A stretch of DNA of 64,000 nucleotides from DASXIF01 sp036498145 (GTDB lineage Bacteria > Actinomycetota > Actinomycetes > Mycobacteriales > Jatrophihabitantaceae): assembly GCA_963708625.1 (NCBI GenBank), contig CAVPSV010000003.1, forward strand, positions 31,509 to 95,508, given 5' to 3'. Every line of letters begins with the position of its first letter. Positions within the stretch are counted from its first letter, which is position 1. The position numbers and the translations under genes were made by a program. The notes under the pieces are model-generated. The model was not told where the DNA came from and ran no database searches. It worked only from the letters and a program-made list of their open reading frames with translations. Shown here piece after piece: positions 1-9,033 of the stretch.

Positions 1-221
1 CCGCTCGGGACCCAAATCAGGAACAATCGGCAAGCACGATCCCAACTCTGCGTGCGCATTCACTAACAGCGGGTGAACAGATTGAATCGCTACGCATGTG
101 CCGAAACCTGACCTCGGGCAGACCTGGTTTTTCCGGCTCCCAGCGCGACACTGCACCAGTGAATTGACGGCGTCTTTACACCGTGCGAGCATCCCGTGAG
201 TTGTTCACCGTCGGGGGGGTC

Positions 222-2600
222 ATGGCACACCAGGCAAAGTCTCACGCGCGCCGTTACATCGGGCTGTTGGCGGCGGCGGGGGTAGCAGCCACCTTCCTCG
301 TCGGGATCCCGTCGGCATTTGCCAGCGCCGGCCTGGCGGTCGCGCCGAGCTTCCCGGCCAACGTCTCGGTCGGGCAGACCGGGCTGCCTGCGTCGCTGTC
401 GATCACCAATGAGTCGACCTCGCCCGATGACACCTCGAACATCACGCTGAGCACGATCGCGCTGGTGCCGGCCTGCGGGTCGACCACGTCCGTCGGCAAC
501 GGCAACTGCCCGTCCACCTCCGCCGATCCCGGTGTATTCCAGGTGAGCGCCGGCACCGGTGACGCGGCGTCCGCATGTGCCGGGATCACGTTCACGGTGA
601 AGGTGACCGACACCAGCACCGGGCGCGTCGCGTTCACCCCCAGCACGTCCGTCGTGCTCACCCAGAACGCGACCTGCACCATCGACTACACCATCAACGT
701 GCTCAAGCTGCCGACTCACTCCCTCGGCACGCCCCCGCCGAACACAGCCACCACCGAGCAGTTCGCCTATTCCGCCGGCACCAACGGGCTCGGCCACGCC
801 GCAGCGTCGGTCGGTAGCTCCAGCACCGTGGTGGCGAAGGCCGCGCCGACGATCGTCACCACCGCGTCGGCCGCGGTCACCATCGGCGGCGCGGTGACCG
901 ACGCGGCACGCCTGGGCAACGGCTTCTCCCCGACCGGCACGATCACGTACTCCCTGTACGGGCCGGGCGACGCGATGTGCCTGAACACGCCCGCATTCAC
1001 GGTCAACCAGAACGTCGGCCGCGGGAACGCGACCTACACTTCGCCGGCGTTCACGCCAACGCTGCCCGGCGCCTACAGTTGGGTCGCGACGTACAACGGC
1101 GATGGCAACAATGCGGCGTTCACCGAAGCGTGTGGCAGCACCAACGAATCGGTGACCGTGAACCAGTTCGTGCCGTCACTGTCCACCCAGGCATCTGCCG
1201 GCGTGACCATCGGCGGCGCGATCAGCGATGCGGCCACCCTGACCGGCGGCGGGCTGACCCCGACCGGCACGATCACCTTCGACGCATACGGGCCGAACGA
1301 TCCGAACTGCAACGGCACGATCGCCAACGAATCCACCGTCAGCGTGACCGCGGGCAACGGCACCTACGGTTCGACGCCCTTCACGCCGGCCGCCGTCGGC
1401 ACGTACACCTGGACCGCGACCTACAGCGGTGACACGAACAACGCCGGCACGAGCGAGGGGTGCGGTGGCACGAACGAGTCGAACTCGGTCGGCAAGGCCA
1501 CCCCGTCCATCACGACGCAAGCGTCCCTGACCGGTGCGGACACGATCTCCGACAGCGCGACGCTGACCGGCGGCCTGAACCCGGGTGGCACCGTGACGTT
1601 CCAGGCGTTCGGCCCGGACGACGCGAGTTGCTCGGCAACCCCCGCGTTCACGGCGAATGTGCCGGTCGGCGCCGGCGGGCAGGAGTCCTCCGGCACCTTC
1701 GCGCCGACCCAGCCAGGCACCTACGTCTGGGTCGCCACCTACAACGGGGACGCGAACAACAACACGAAGTCCGAGCCGTGTGGCGGCACCGACGAGACGG
1801 TGAGCGTCCCGATCGTCATCAGCACATCGACGTTGCCGGACGCGCCGGTCGGCCAGGCGTACAAGCAGACGCTGGGCGTGGCCGGCGGCAAGAAGGCCTA
1901 TCACTGGTCGGTCATCGCCGGCACGCTGCCCGACGGACTCAAGCTGTCCAGCGCCGGTGTGCTCTCCGGCACGCCGACGACACCGGGGACGTCGGACTTC
2001 ACCGTGCAGGTGACCGACTCGTCCAAGCCGGCCCTCACCGTGAGCAGGGACTTGTCGTTGACGGTCACCCCGATGACGGTCGCGACGACCTCGCTGCCGG
2101 ACGCGACGCTGGGCGTGGCGTACAAGGGCAAGCTCGTCACCTCCGGCGGCAAGTCGGCGTTCCACTGGACGATCCTGTCCGGCGCATTGCCCGCGGGCGT
2201 GAAGCTGTCCTCGGCCGGCGCACTGTCCGGCACGCCGACGGCACCCGGGACCGCGAACTTCGTGGTGCAGGTGAGCGACTCGTCCAAGCCCACGCCGAAC
2301 ACCGCGACCCAGGCGCTGTCGATCACAGTCGACCCGATGACGATCACCACGACGAGCCTGCCCGCCGGTCAGGTCGGCAAGGCCTACTCGGCCAAGCTCG
2401 CGGTCAACGGTGGCGTCGGTGCGCACAAGTGGTCGGTGATCTCGGGAACGCTGCCGCCCGGCGTCAAGCTGTCCGCGGCGGGCGCGTTGAGCGGCAAGCC
2501 GACCTCCGCCGGCAGCTATCCGATCACGGTGCAGGTGGCCGACTCGGCCAAGCCCACCCCGAACACCGCGACGCAGAACCTCACCATCAGCGTCAGCTGA
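222..2600 (+). CDS. Secreted Ig-like repeat protein with putative Ig (He_PIG-type) domains
   Basis: Exported protein of about 792 residues. The ATG at 222 follows a G-rich stretch and gives a clean signal peptide: basic start (HARRY), hydrophobic core, then an SAFASA-type cleavage site. Residues about 200-530 hold three repeats of an Ig-like fold with the recurring pattern GTYxWxATYxGDxNN followed by CGxTNES or CGGTDE. Residues about 530-790 hold three repeats of the putative-Ig type, each with SLPxxxxGxAYxxxL, W-SxxxGxLPxGxKLSxxGxLSGxP and a closing FTVQVxDSxKP. No sortase motif or membrane anchor is visible, so it is probably released or loosely surface bound. The fold is clear but the ligand is unknown. 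It runs convergent with the lipoprotein gene that follows. Confidence 0.8.
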   Translation: MAHQAKSHARRYIGLLAAAGVAATFLVGIPSAFASAGLAVAPSFPANVSVGQTGLPASLSITNESTSPDDTSNITLSTIALVPACGSTTSVGNGNCPSTSADPGVFQVSAGTGDAASACAGITFTVKVTDTSTGRVAFTPSTSVVLTQNATCTIDYTINVLKLPTHSLGTPPPNTATTEQFAYSAGTNGLGHAAASVGSSSTVVAKAAPTIVTTASAAVTIGGAVTDAARLGNGFSPTGTITYSLYGPGDAMCLNTPAFTVNQNVGRGNATYTSPAFTPTLPGAYSWVATYNGDGNNAAFTEACGSTNESVTVNQFVPSLSTQASAGVTIGGAISDAATLTGGGLTPTGTITFDAYGPNDPNCNGTIANESTVSVTAGNGTYGSTPFTPAAVGTYTWTATYSGDTNNAGTSEGCGGTNESNSVGKATPSITTQASLTGADTISDSATLTGGLNPGGTVTFQAFGPDDASCSATPAFTANVPVGAGGQESSGTFAPTQPGTYVWVATYNGDANNNTKSEPCGGTDETVSVPIVISTSTLPDAPVGQAYKQTLGVAGGKKAYHWSVIAGTLPDGLKLSSAGVLSGTPTTPGTSDFTVQVTDSSKPALTVSRDLSLTVTPMTVATTSLPDATLGVAYKGKLVTSGGKSAFHWTILSGALPAGVKLSSAGALSGTPTAPGTANFVVQVSDSSKPTPNTATQALSITVDPMTITTTSLPAGQVGKAYSAKLAVNGGVGAHKWSVISGTLPPGVKLSAAGALSGKPTSAGSYPITVQVADSAKPTPNTATQNLTISVS

Positions 2601-2638
2601 GCCGGACGTCCTGCGAGCCGACCGGCCACCAGCGCCGG

Positions 2639-4129
2639 CTAGGAGGAGAACAGCGTGCTGCAGACGAACGGATACGGCGATCGTCGCTGCCAGCCGCCCT
2701 GTTCCAGTTGGATGACCGCGTCACAGTTCGCGGTCTGCTTGCCGCCGACGTTTTGCTTCGCGAACAGGCCGTTGCCGTCGTAGGAGCGCACGCCCCTGAT
2801 CGCCGCAAGCAGCGACTGCCGATTCAGCTTGCCGCCCAGCTGCACGGCAAGCTGGGTGAACAGCTTGGCCGCGGCCCAGGCGAACAAACCGAAGAACGAG
2901 GGCACGGCGCTCGGGTAGGTCCGGTGCAGCCAGGCCACGTACGTCTGCATCTCCGGGTTGCGGCCGGACTCCTCGAACAAGGCCGTGTCGGTGAAGGCCC
3001 ACGTCCCGTAGCCGACCGATCCCACTGAAGCCACGTACCCCGGGTCGTAGGCGACCGAGTCCATCAAGAACACCGGGTGGAAGCCCTGTTGGTTCATCGC
3101 CTGTTGCAGGCGCACCGCGTACTGGTACGCGCCGACGTACTCGACGAAGGAGACACCGAGGCTCGCCATACGGGACACGAACGGGGCGTAGTTGAACGTG
3201 GCAACGGCAACAGAGGAGTCGTAGACGAAGTTGTAGCCGAGCGAGGCCGCCGTCGCCTTGTCCGCCTTGGCATTGGTGATGACGGTGGCCTGGTCGAGGT
3301 AGATGATGCCCGCCTTCTGGTAGGCATTGCCGGTCGCGGCCTTGACGAAGCGCCACGGCTCGGTGGAGACGACGTTCGGGTTGATCGAGTCGGTGCCGAA
3401 GCTGACCGGCGCGGAGTAGCGCTGCGGGGTCGTCGACAGCGCGCGCAGATCCGGTATGCCGCAGTTGGTCACCGTTGCCGCGCCGCCATTGTCGGCAGCC
3501 GAGGTCGACCCCACCATCGCGAACGCATTGCCGCACGCGGTGGTCGCCGCCTGCTGGTCCCCTTCGTCGCTTGTCTGCGAGTCGAGGGTCTCCACCGACA
3601 GCTTCCGGCCGCAGATCGTGGACGTGGAATTGAAGTAGGCGGCATAGGCGGTGGTGGCCTGCTCGGCCGATTGGAACAAGCCCGAGATCGGACCGCTCAC
3701 GTCGGACGCGTTGGCGATCTTGATGCTGGAGTTGCTGATCCCGGTTGCGTTCGCGAAACCGGCACAGCTGCCAGCATGCACGCCGGCGACGGCGTTTCCA
3801 CCCGACGAGGCGCCGCCGACGGCCGACGTGCCAGCACTGCCGCCGACCGCGGCGCTGCCCGAGCGTCCGGGCAGTCCGGCCGAACCCGACGGGCCGATCG
3901 CACCCGCGGTCGCGGCTGCAGCCGCCTGCTCGGCAGCCGGCGCGCCCGACTGAGCCAGCGCGGCCTGCCCGCCGTAGAGGAGGCTGTTCGCCCGGGCGTA
4001 CTCAGCGGGTGGAACCGCGGAGCCGCAGGCTGAGGCGACGAGCGCGGTTGCGACACCGATGCACAGGGCAGCGAACGCGCGTCCACGCCGACGTCGCCAC
4101 TGCTGATGTTGCGGCTGCCGCTGCCTCAT
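2639..4129 (-). CDS. ABC transporter solute-binding lipoprotein (branched-chain amino acid type)
   Basis: About 496 residues. A basic N-terminus and hydrophobic segment end in the lipobox VASAC, so the mature protein should be lipid-anchored outside the membrane. A Gly/Ala/Ser-rich linker (about residues 50-115) precedes a periplasmic-binding fold of the Leu/Ile/Val-BP class, with the typical opening IKIANASDVSGP and later FVEYVGAYQYAVRLQQAMNQQG. Such proteins capture amides, amino acids or lipophilic carboxylates for an ABC importer. No permease or ATPase gene is adjacent, so it is an orphan receptor here. Its position next to a sterol oxidation locus allows a steroid-related substrate, but nothing in the sequence shows it. 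Confidence 0.75.
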   Translation of the reverse strand: MRQRQPQHQQWRRRRGRAFAALCIGVATALVASACGSAVPPAEYARANSLLYGGQAALAQSGAPAAEQAAAAATAGAIGPSGSAGLPGRSGSAAVGGSAGTSAVGGASSGGNAVAGVHAGSCAGFANATGISNSSIKIANASDVSGPISGLFQSAEQATTAYAAYFNSTSTICGRKLSVETLDSQTSDEGDQQAATTACGNAFAMVGSTSAADNGGAATVTNCGIPDLRALSTTPQRYSAPVSFGTDSINPNVVSTEPWRFVKAATGNAYQKAGIIYLDQATVITNAKADKATAASLGYNFVYDSSVAVATFNYAPFVSRMASLGVSFVEYVGAYQYAVRLQQAMNQQGFHPVFLMDSVAYDPGYVASVGSVGYGTWAFTDTALFEESGRNPEMQTYVAWLHRTYPSAVPSFFGLFAWAAAKLFTQLAVQLGGKLNRQSLLAAIRGVRSYDGNGLFAKQNVGGKQTANCDAVIQLEQGGWQRRSPYPFVCSTLFSS

Positions 4130-4200
4130 CGCCGGCTGCCTGGCAGGTGATGAGGCACACTTCGTGCCATGGCGAAATGCTAGACGCGAGACCGGGCAAG

Positions 4201-4268
4201 TGTCCAGTGTGTCGTCCAGTGTGGAGCTTCGGCAGACATTCAGCCGCGCCTGGGTGGACTACTGTCTT
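4201..4268. promoter_or_regulatory. Candidate TetR operator region upstream of the first TetR gene
   Basis: Two direct copies of GTCCAGTGT start at 4202 and 4214. An imperfect palindrome TGGAC-TACT-GTCTT lies at 4255-4268, directly before the ATG at 4274. The half-site GTCCA/TGGAC is the same as in the perfect palindromes at 14297-14310 and 15668-15681 in the same locus. That suggests the two TetR paralogues recognise related sites. Inference from sequence only. Confidence 0.45.
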
Positions 4269-4273
4269 GGCGT

Positions 4274-4852
4274 ATGTCCACCGCGAGTGTCTTCACCCAC
4301 GCCACCCGCCGTCAGCTCAATGCGCGGCAGGCCGAGACGGTGGCCAAGTTGGTGGCAGCCGCCCGTGACGAACTCCGCGACGTCGGCTTCGCGGAGATGA
4401 CCATTCGCAGCGTGGCGGCTCGGGCCGAGGTGGCCGCCGCGACCGCGTACACCTACTTCTCGTCGAAGAATCACCTGGTCGCCGAGATCTTCTGGCGCAC
4501 CCTGTCGGACCGCCCTCGGATCAACAGCCGCAAGACCACGCCGTACGGACGCGTCGTCGATGTCTTCCATGATCTCGCCGCGCTCGTCGTCGAGGATCCG
4601 GAGCTGTCGGCCGCAGTCACCATCGCCCTGCTGAACGAGGAACCGGACGTCAAGCACCTGCGCACACTCGTCGGCACCGAGATCAACGGTCGCATCGCAG
4701 CCGCGTTCGGCGACGAGCCGGCGCCCGAGATCCTCGATGCGCTCAGCGTGGCCTGGTCGGGCGCCATGCTGCAGGTGGGCATGGGCCATGCCCCGGCGGA
4801 CGAGATGGGCGACCGGTTGGCCCGGGTGACTCGCCTGCTGATGCGGCCCTGA
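4274..4852 (+). CDS. TetR-family transcriptional regulator
   Basis: 192 residues. Residues about 15-65 form the TetR helix-turn-helix (AARDELRDVGFAEMTIRSVAARAEVAAATAYTYFSSKNHLVAEIF), followed by an all-helical ligand domain. It is a clear paralogue of the TetR encoded at 13692-14315: they share the HTH, TEINGRI/AEINSRI, and the tail with GxAWSGAMLQ.GMGH. It is divergent from the solute-binding lipoprotein and convergent with the sterol operon end. The start codon lies a few bases after a candidate operator, as expected for autorepression. It probably controls the adjacent steroid-type genes; the ligand is unknown. Confidence 0.85.
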   Translation: MSTASVFTHATRRQLNARQAETVAKLVAAARDELRDVGFAEMTIRSVAARAEVAAATAYTYFSSKNHLVAEIFWRTLSDRPRINSRKTTPYGRVVDVFHDLAALVVEDPELSAAVTIALLNEEPDVKHLRTLVGTEINGRIAAAFGDEPAPEILDALSVAWSGAMLQVGMGHAPADEMGDRLARVTRLLMRP

Positions 4853-4862
4853 CCCCCGAGCG

Positions 4863-5434
4863 TCAGTGGCTGATGCGTGCCACCGGCCACAGCGGGCTGC
4901 TCAACGCGGCGACGCTCGGATAATGACCCGGCTGCGCACCAGCGGCAGTTGCCTGGATGCGCCGCTCCAGTTGCGGCGTCATGTTGCCGTCCTGGATCAC
5001 CTTCACCACTGCGTCCATGGCCAGGCCGTAGTCGAAGATGTCCCGTTGCCAGGCCCACTGACGCTCGCCGCCGTAGCGGAACCAGCTGCAGCCCAGGCCG
5101 TTGATCTCGTACGGCTCGCCGCTCGGCGCGGCGAACGTGGTCACCTGACGCCAGAATCCGACGATCATGCCGGTTCGCTCGTCGATCACCGAAGCCTGAT
5201 ACGGATAGATCCAGCCTTGGAAGCCGAGCATCTCCGTGCCCAGTGCGAGGTCCCTGATCTCCTCGCGTCCGGTGGCCATGAAGTGGTCCGTCGGCGTGTA
5301 GGACCACCCGTAGCTGGCATCCGGCGCGTAGAAGTCGGCCAGATCGACCAGTCCCCCAGCTCCTGTGCCTTCCGGTTTCCGTCGAGCCAGCCCTGCCAGA
5401 ACTCGTCGAGCTCGTCGCGGTCGAACGTCGGCAT
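4863..5434 (-). CDS. SnoaL/NTF2-like protein, last gene of the CYP51 operon (frame break)
   Basis: The start ATG at 5434 has a strong ribosome site (GGAGGACTGAG). The first about 30 residues (MPTFDRDELDEFWQGWLD...) read in one frame. The rest, from ADFYAPDASYGW through the C-terminus, reads in another. The break falls at the C5 run 5353-5357; one more base would restore a single protein of about 190 residues. Motifs such as EEIRDLALGTEM and GLGCSWFRYGGE match small cone-shaped SnoaL/NTF2 proteins, which include isomerases and hydratases. It resembles the gene at 49908-50411 (W-Y-DRG, PGRYGPMVIGWAQ-like tail). Its link to CYP51 and ferredoxin suggests a role with a sterol intermediate. The break is probably a sequencing indel. 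Confidence 0.65.
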
Positions 5435-5435
5435 C

Positions 5436-5633
5436 TCAGTCCTCCTGGACGGACAGGGCGCCCGTCGGGCAGTAGGTGATCGCGCGGCGCACGGCATCGC
5501 GCTCGGCGGGTGATGGCGTCTCGTCCAGCACCCGCACCTGGTCATCGTGCTTTCCAACCGCGAACACGGCCGGCGCCTCACTCGCACACATCGCATGCCC
5601 CTGGCACAGATCGCGATCGACAACGACGCGCAC
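5436..5633 (-). CDS. 3Fe-4S type ferredoxin partner of CYP51
   Basis: 65 residues from a GTG start. The cluster ligands are visible as D-L-C-Q-G-H-A-M-C followed by Y-C-P-T-G-A-L. This CxxHxxC...CP arrangement, with His in place of the second Cys, is typical of [3Fe-4S] ferredoxins that feed electrons to bacterial P450s. It lies 3 bp downstream of cyp51. The same pair (cyp51 then ferredoxin) is found in Mycobacterium tuberculosis as Rv0764c-Rv0763c. It most likely relays electrons from a reductase to CYP51 and perhaps to the other two P450s of the operon. Confidence 0.9.
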   Translation of the reverse strand: MRVVVDRDLCQGHAMCASEAPAVFAVGKHDDQVRVLDETPSPAERDAVRRAITYCPTGALSVQED

Positions 5634-5636
5634 CGC

Positions 5637-6995
5637 TCACCTCACCCGCCGCCGGTATCGAACCCGGCACGGCTGCTGCAGTTGAATGACCATCTTCGTC
5701 ACGTCGTCGCGGTAGGTCTCCGACGGCTGCGCCAGCTCGAACTCGTAGTCGCGCAGGATCACCGAGAAGATCGCCTTGAGCTGCATCATCGCGAACGCCG
5801 ATCCGACGCAGCGATGCTTGCCCGCGCCGAACGGGATCCAGGTCCAACGGTTGATCAGATCCTCCTGCCGCGGCTCGAGATATCGCGACGGGTCGAACGT
5901 GTCCGGTTGCGGGAAGTCTGCCGGCGATGCGGTTGGAGACCGCCGGCGAAGCGCCGACCATCGCAGCCCGACGGCGACGGTGTAGCCGCCGATCTCGATC
6001 GGCTGCTTGGCAATGCGCAGCAACAGGATCAGCGGCGGATGCAGCCGCAGCGTCTCCTTGAGCGTCGACTCCAGGAACGGGATCTCGCGCAACGCCTGGA
6101 ACGAGACCTCTAGCCCGTCCGCGTAGAGATCGTCGAGCTCGGTGACCACCTGCGCCATAGCTTGCGGGTGTCGCAGCAGCTCGATCAGCGTCCACGCCGC
6201 AGTACCGGAGGAGGTGTGGTGCCCGGCGAACATCATCGAGATGAAGATGCCGGTGATCTCGTCGGCGGAGAAGCGGGCGTTGTCGGCGTCATCCGTCAAC
6301 ACCATCAACACGTCGAGCATGTCCCACTCGCCGTCCTTCGGCGGGCCGGCCGCCGCGCGCCTGGTCATGATCGCCTGCACCAGTTCGACCAAGGCGATAC
6401 GCGCTCGGTCCCGCCGTGCGAAGCTCTCGATCGGCAGGTACGGGTCGACGAATGCCAGGGCATCCGTGCCGCGCTCGAGGTCGTGATAGAGCCTCGCGAA
6501 GCTCCCGTCCAGCTCCTCGCGGAACCGTGGCCCGATCAGGCACGACGACGTCGTGTAGATCGTCAACTCGGCGAACCAGTCCAGCAGGTCGATCTCGCCG
6601 GACTCACCCCAACCGGCCACCATCCGGCCGACCTCGTGCTCGATCGTGGCCGCGTGCTCCTTCATCTGGTCGCCGCGCAAGGCCTGGTTGCGCAACATCT
6701 CCTTCCGGCGCTCGGGCGGCGCGTCGAACACCACGCCCTTACCGAAGATCGGCGTCATGAACGGATACGCCTCACCCTGGTCGAGCACGTCGTCCGGCGC
6801 GCGGAAATACGCCTCGTTCGCCTCGGCACCGGTGGCCAGCACGACATCGCGCCCGGCCAGGTTGAAGACCCCGACGTCGCCGCACTCCGCCCGTACCCGC
6901 GACAGCAATCCGATCGGGTCGCCGCGCAGCTCCTCGAGATGGCCGTTCGGTCCGGTATCGCCGGACACCCGCGGGATCGTGGTAGACGTGCTCAC
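5637..6995 (-). CDS. cyp51: Sterol 14-alpha-demethylase CYP51
   Basis: 452 residues from the GTG at 6995, which overlaps the SDR stop as GTGA; this matches the length of mycobacterial CYP51. CYP51-specific blocks are present: YPFMTPIFGKGVVFDA (B-prime/C region), FISMMFAGHHTSSGT (I helix), KETLRLHPPL (ExxR) and FGAGKHRCVG (haem Cys). The enzyme removes the 14-alpha methyl group of sterols in three oxidations. Between about 5929 and 5980 roughly 15 residues are scrambled. The expected VGASPAVSNRIA reads in another frame, so two compensating indels flank this block while the rest of the frame is intact. The upstream in-frame extension through the SDR is an artefact. Confidence 0.95.
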   Translation of the reverse strand: MSTSTTIPRVSGDTGPNGHLEELRGDPIGLLSRVRAECGDVGVFNLAGRDVVLATGAEANEAYFRAPDDVLDQGEAYPFMTPIFGKGVVFDAPPERRKEMLRNQALRGDQMKEHAATIEHEVGRMVAGWGESGEIDLLDWFAELTIYTTSSCLIGPRFREELDGSFARLYHDLERGTDALAFVDPYLPIESFARRDRARIALVELVQAIMTRRAAAGPPKDGEWDMLDVLMVLTDDADNARFSADEITGIFISMMFAGHHTSSGTAAWTLIELLRHPQAMAQVVTELDDLYADGLEVSFQALREIPFLESTLKETLRLHPPLILLLRIAKQPIEIGGYTVAVGLRWSALRRRSPTASPADFPQPDTFDPSRYLEPRQEDLINRWTWIPFGAGKHRCVGSAFAMMQLKAIFSVILRDYEFELAQPSETYRDDVTKMVIQLQQPCRVRYRRRVR

Positions 6996-7795
6996 GTGTT
7001 CCCCTCGCTGAGTGGCGCCTCCGGCGCGACGTAGGACACGGCGACGTGCGTGCCGCGCGGCGCGCCGACGACGTGCGCGACGGTGCGTGCGATCGCGGCC
7101 GGTTGCAGGAAGCCGAAATGCCGCAACGAACCGAACCTCTTGCCGTAGCGCACGACCTCCATCGCGTCGTCCATATCCCAGCCCGTCGCGATCTCGCTCG
7201 CGGTCGGGCCGGGCTGGACGATCGAGACACGCACCCCGGTGCCTTCGGTCTCCAGCTGCAGCGTCCGAGCCAGGCCCTCGGCACCCCACTTGCTCGCGAC
7301 GTAGGTCCCGACCAGCGGGCGGGGACGCTCGACGACATCGGAGGAGATGAGCACGAAGTCGCCGCGTCGCCGCGCGAGCATGCCGGGCAAGAACGCGTGC
7401 ACCAACCGCTGTACGCCGACGACGTTGACGTTCAGCGAGGACGCGAAGTCCGCCGGGTCGGTGCTGGCCAGCGCGCCGGGCCGCATCGTGCCCGCGTTCG
7501 CGACCACGATCTCGGTCTCGCCGTACTGGTCGGCGACCTCCTTGGCGAACGTGTCGACAGACGCCGTGTCCCCGATGTCGAGGTGATAGGCGAACGCTTC
7601 GCCGCCCGCGGCCCGAATCTCCGCGGCGATCGCCTCGCACCGGTCCACCCGGCGCGCGCCGAGAGCGATCGGGTAGCCCTGCGCGCCGAGCACGCGCGCT
7701 ATGTCCGCGCCGATCCCGGCGGATGCGCCGGCGACCACCGCCGGGCGCCGGACCGGGTGCTCGCCCGGCCCGCTCTGCGCGCGCAACTCCGGCAT
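6992..7795 (-). CDS. Short-chain dehydrogenase/reductase (CYP51-linked)
   Basis: 267 residues. Rossmann motif AGASAGIGADIA near the N-terminus, NAGT at the usual position, and the catalytic pair YVASK in VGTYVASKWGAEGL. NAD(P)-dependent alcohol/ketone oxidoreductase. It sits directly upstream of cyp51 (GTGA overlap) and overlaps the CYP142-like gene at its 5' end, so it is translationally coupled on both sides. In M. tuberculosis an SDR (Rv0765c) is likewise next to cyp51. A role on a steroid hydroxyl or keto group is likely by context; the substrate is not shown by the sequence. Confidence 0.85.
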   Translation of the reverse strand: MPELRAQSGPGEHPVRRPAVVAGASAGIGADIARVLGAQGYPIALGARRVDRCEAIAAEIRAAGGEAFAYHLDIGDTASVDTFAKEVADQYGETEIVVANAGTMRPGALASTDPADFASSLNVNVVGVQRLVHAFLPGMLARRRGDFVLISSDVVERPRPLVGTYVASKWGAEGLARTLQLETEGTGVRVSIVQPGPTASEIATGWDMDDAMEVVRYGKRFGSLRHFGFLQPAAIARTVAHVVGAPRGTHVAVSYVAPEAPLSEGNT

Positions 7796-9033
7796 CAGCT
7801 CACCCGCCTGGCGCTCGGGCTGTACGCGACCGGCATCGTCTCCAAGCCGCTGACGAAGTTGGACGCGCGGCGCGGCAACCCGCCGGATGCGCTGGTTGCG
7901 CTTCTGGCGCTCGATGCGCTGGGCGCAAGGTGCAGATCAGGCATGCGTTGCAGCAGCTTCGGGAACATCTGGAGCAGTTCCAGGCGGGCGAGCTGATTAC
8001 CGAGACAGAAATGGTTGCCGAGGCCGAACGCGAGGTGTGGATTCGGGTCGCGCCCGATGTCGAAACGGAACGGCTCGGTGAAGACATCCTCGTCCCGATT
8101 CGCGGACGGGTAGAACAGCATCAGCTGGTCGCCCTCGCGCAAGCGCACGCCATTGAGCGTCGCGTCCCGCGTCAGCGTCCGGGCCATGTCCTGCAGCGGG
8201 CTGACCCAGCGCAGCATCTCCTCGACCGCACCCGGCAGCTTCGCCGGGTCGGCGGTGAGTGCGGCGAGTTGCTCGGGGTTCTCCAGCAACGCGAGCATGC
8301 CGCCGCTGAGCACGTGCCGGGTGGTCTCGTCGCCGCCGACCAGGATCAGCAGCGTGTCGAAGACGAGATCGTCGTCGGAGAGCCGGTCGCCGTCGATCTC
8401 GGCGTTGGCCAGGATCCCGATCAGGTCGCCGGTGAAGCCCGTGGCCCGCCGATCGGCGATGATCGGCAGGACGTAGGACTGGTACTGGATGAACGCTGTC
8501 GTCGCCCGCTCCAAAGTCTCCTGGTCAGGCGCGCCCTGGCTCAACAGCATCTCGTCGGACCAGCGCAACAGCTCGGCGCGATCGGCCGGCGCCACCCCGA
8601 GCAGATCACCAATCATGATCAGTGGCAGCTGCGCCGCGATGTCGGCGACGAAGTCGCAGCCGGACTGCTCGCACACCGCGTCGATCACCTCGTCGCAGGT
8701 CCGCGCGACATGCTCGCGCAATTCGGCGACGCGCCGCGGAGTGAAGCCGGCGCTGACGAGCTTGCGCCGCTTGCTGTGCGTCGGCGGATCGGTGTCGATC
8801 ATCATCGGGGTCGGGAACGACTTCGGCCGGCTGCCGGTGGCGTTGGAGAAGGTCCGCGGATCGGTACTGCAGGTGCGAACGTCCTGGTAGCGGGTGACGG
8901 CCCAGACGTCGTTGGTCTCATCGTGGTAGACCGGCTCGTGGCAGCGCATCCAGGTCCAGGCAGCGTGCGGATCCTCGGCATAGAAGCCACCGCCCATCAG
9001 GTCGACCACCGGCCGGGACGCGATCTCCGTCAT
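7795..9033 (-). CDS. Cytochrome P450, CYP142-like (steroid side-chain oxidase type)
   Basis: 412 residues. I-helix LLILVGGDETTRH, ExxR in VEEMLRWVSP and haem site FGLGNHFCLGNQLARLEL are all intact. The N-terminal pattern (DLMGGGFYA...AWTWMRCHEPVYHD), MMIDTDPPTHSKRRKLVSAGFT and the ending NFVSGLETMPVAYSP match the CYP142 type that oxidises the terminal carbon of the cholesterol side chain in mycobacteria. This P450 has no counterpart in the M. tuberculosis cyp51 locus, so its presence here is an addition. The stretch before LPRRASNFVSGL is slightly longer and Ser-rich compared with CYP142. Family assignment is from recalled sequence similarity. Confidence 0.8.
   Translation of the reverse strand: MTEIASRPVVDLMGGGFYAEDPHAAWTWMRCHEPVYHDETNDVWAVTRYQDVRTCSTDPRTFSNATGSRPKSFPTPMMIDTDPPTHSKRRKLVSAGFTPRRVAELREHVARTCDEVIDAVCEQSGCDFVADIAAQLPLIMIGDLLGVAPADRAELLRWSDEMLLSQGAPDQETLERATTAFIQYQSYVLPIIADRRATGFTGDLIGILANAEIDGDRLSDDDLVFDTLLILVGGDETTRHVLSGGMLALLENPEQLAALTADPAKLPGAVEEMLRWVSPLQDMARTLTRDATLNGVRLREGDQLMLFYPSANRDEDVFTEPFRFDIGRDPNPHLAFGLGNHFCLGNQLARLELLQMFPKLLQRMPDLHLAPSASSARSATSASGGLPRRASNFVSGLETMPVAYSPSARRVS

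Noticed and set aside
1176..2426. A 416-residue open frame antisense to the Ig-repeat gene
   Set aside because: Compositional shadow of the repeated coding sequence; no motif, and the sense strand has a signal peptide and domain repeats.
5637..7640. A 667-residue open frame that seems to fuse an SDR-like stretch to CYP51
   Set aside because: The part upstream of 6995 is an out-of-frame reading of the SDR gene. CYP51 starts at the GTG at 6995 and then has the standard length.
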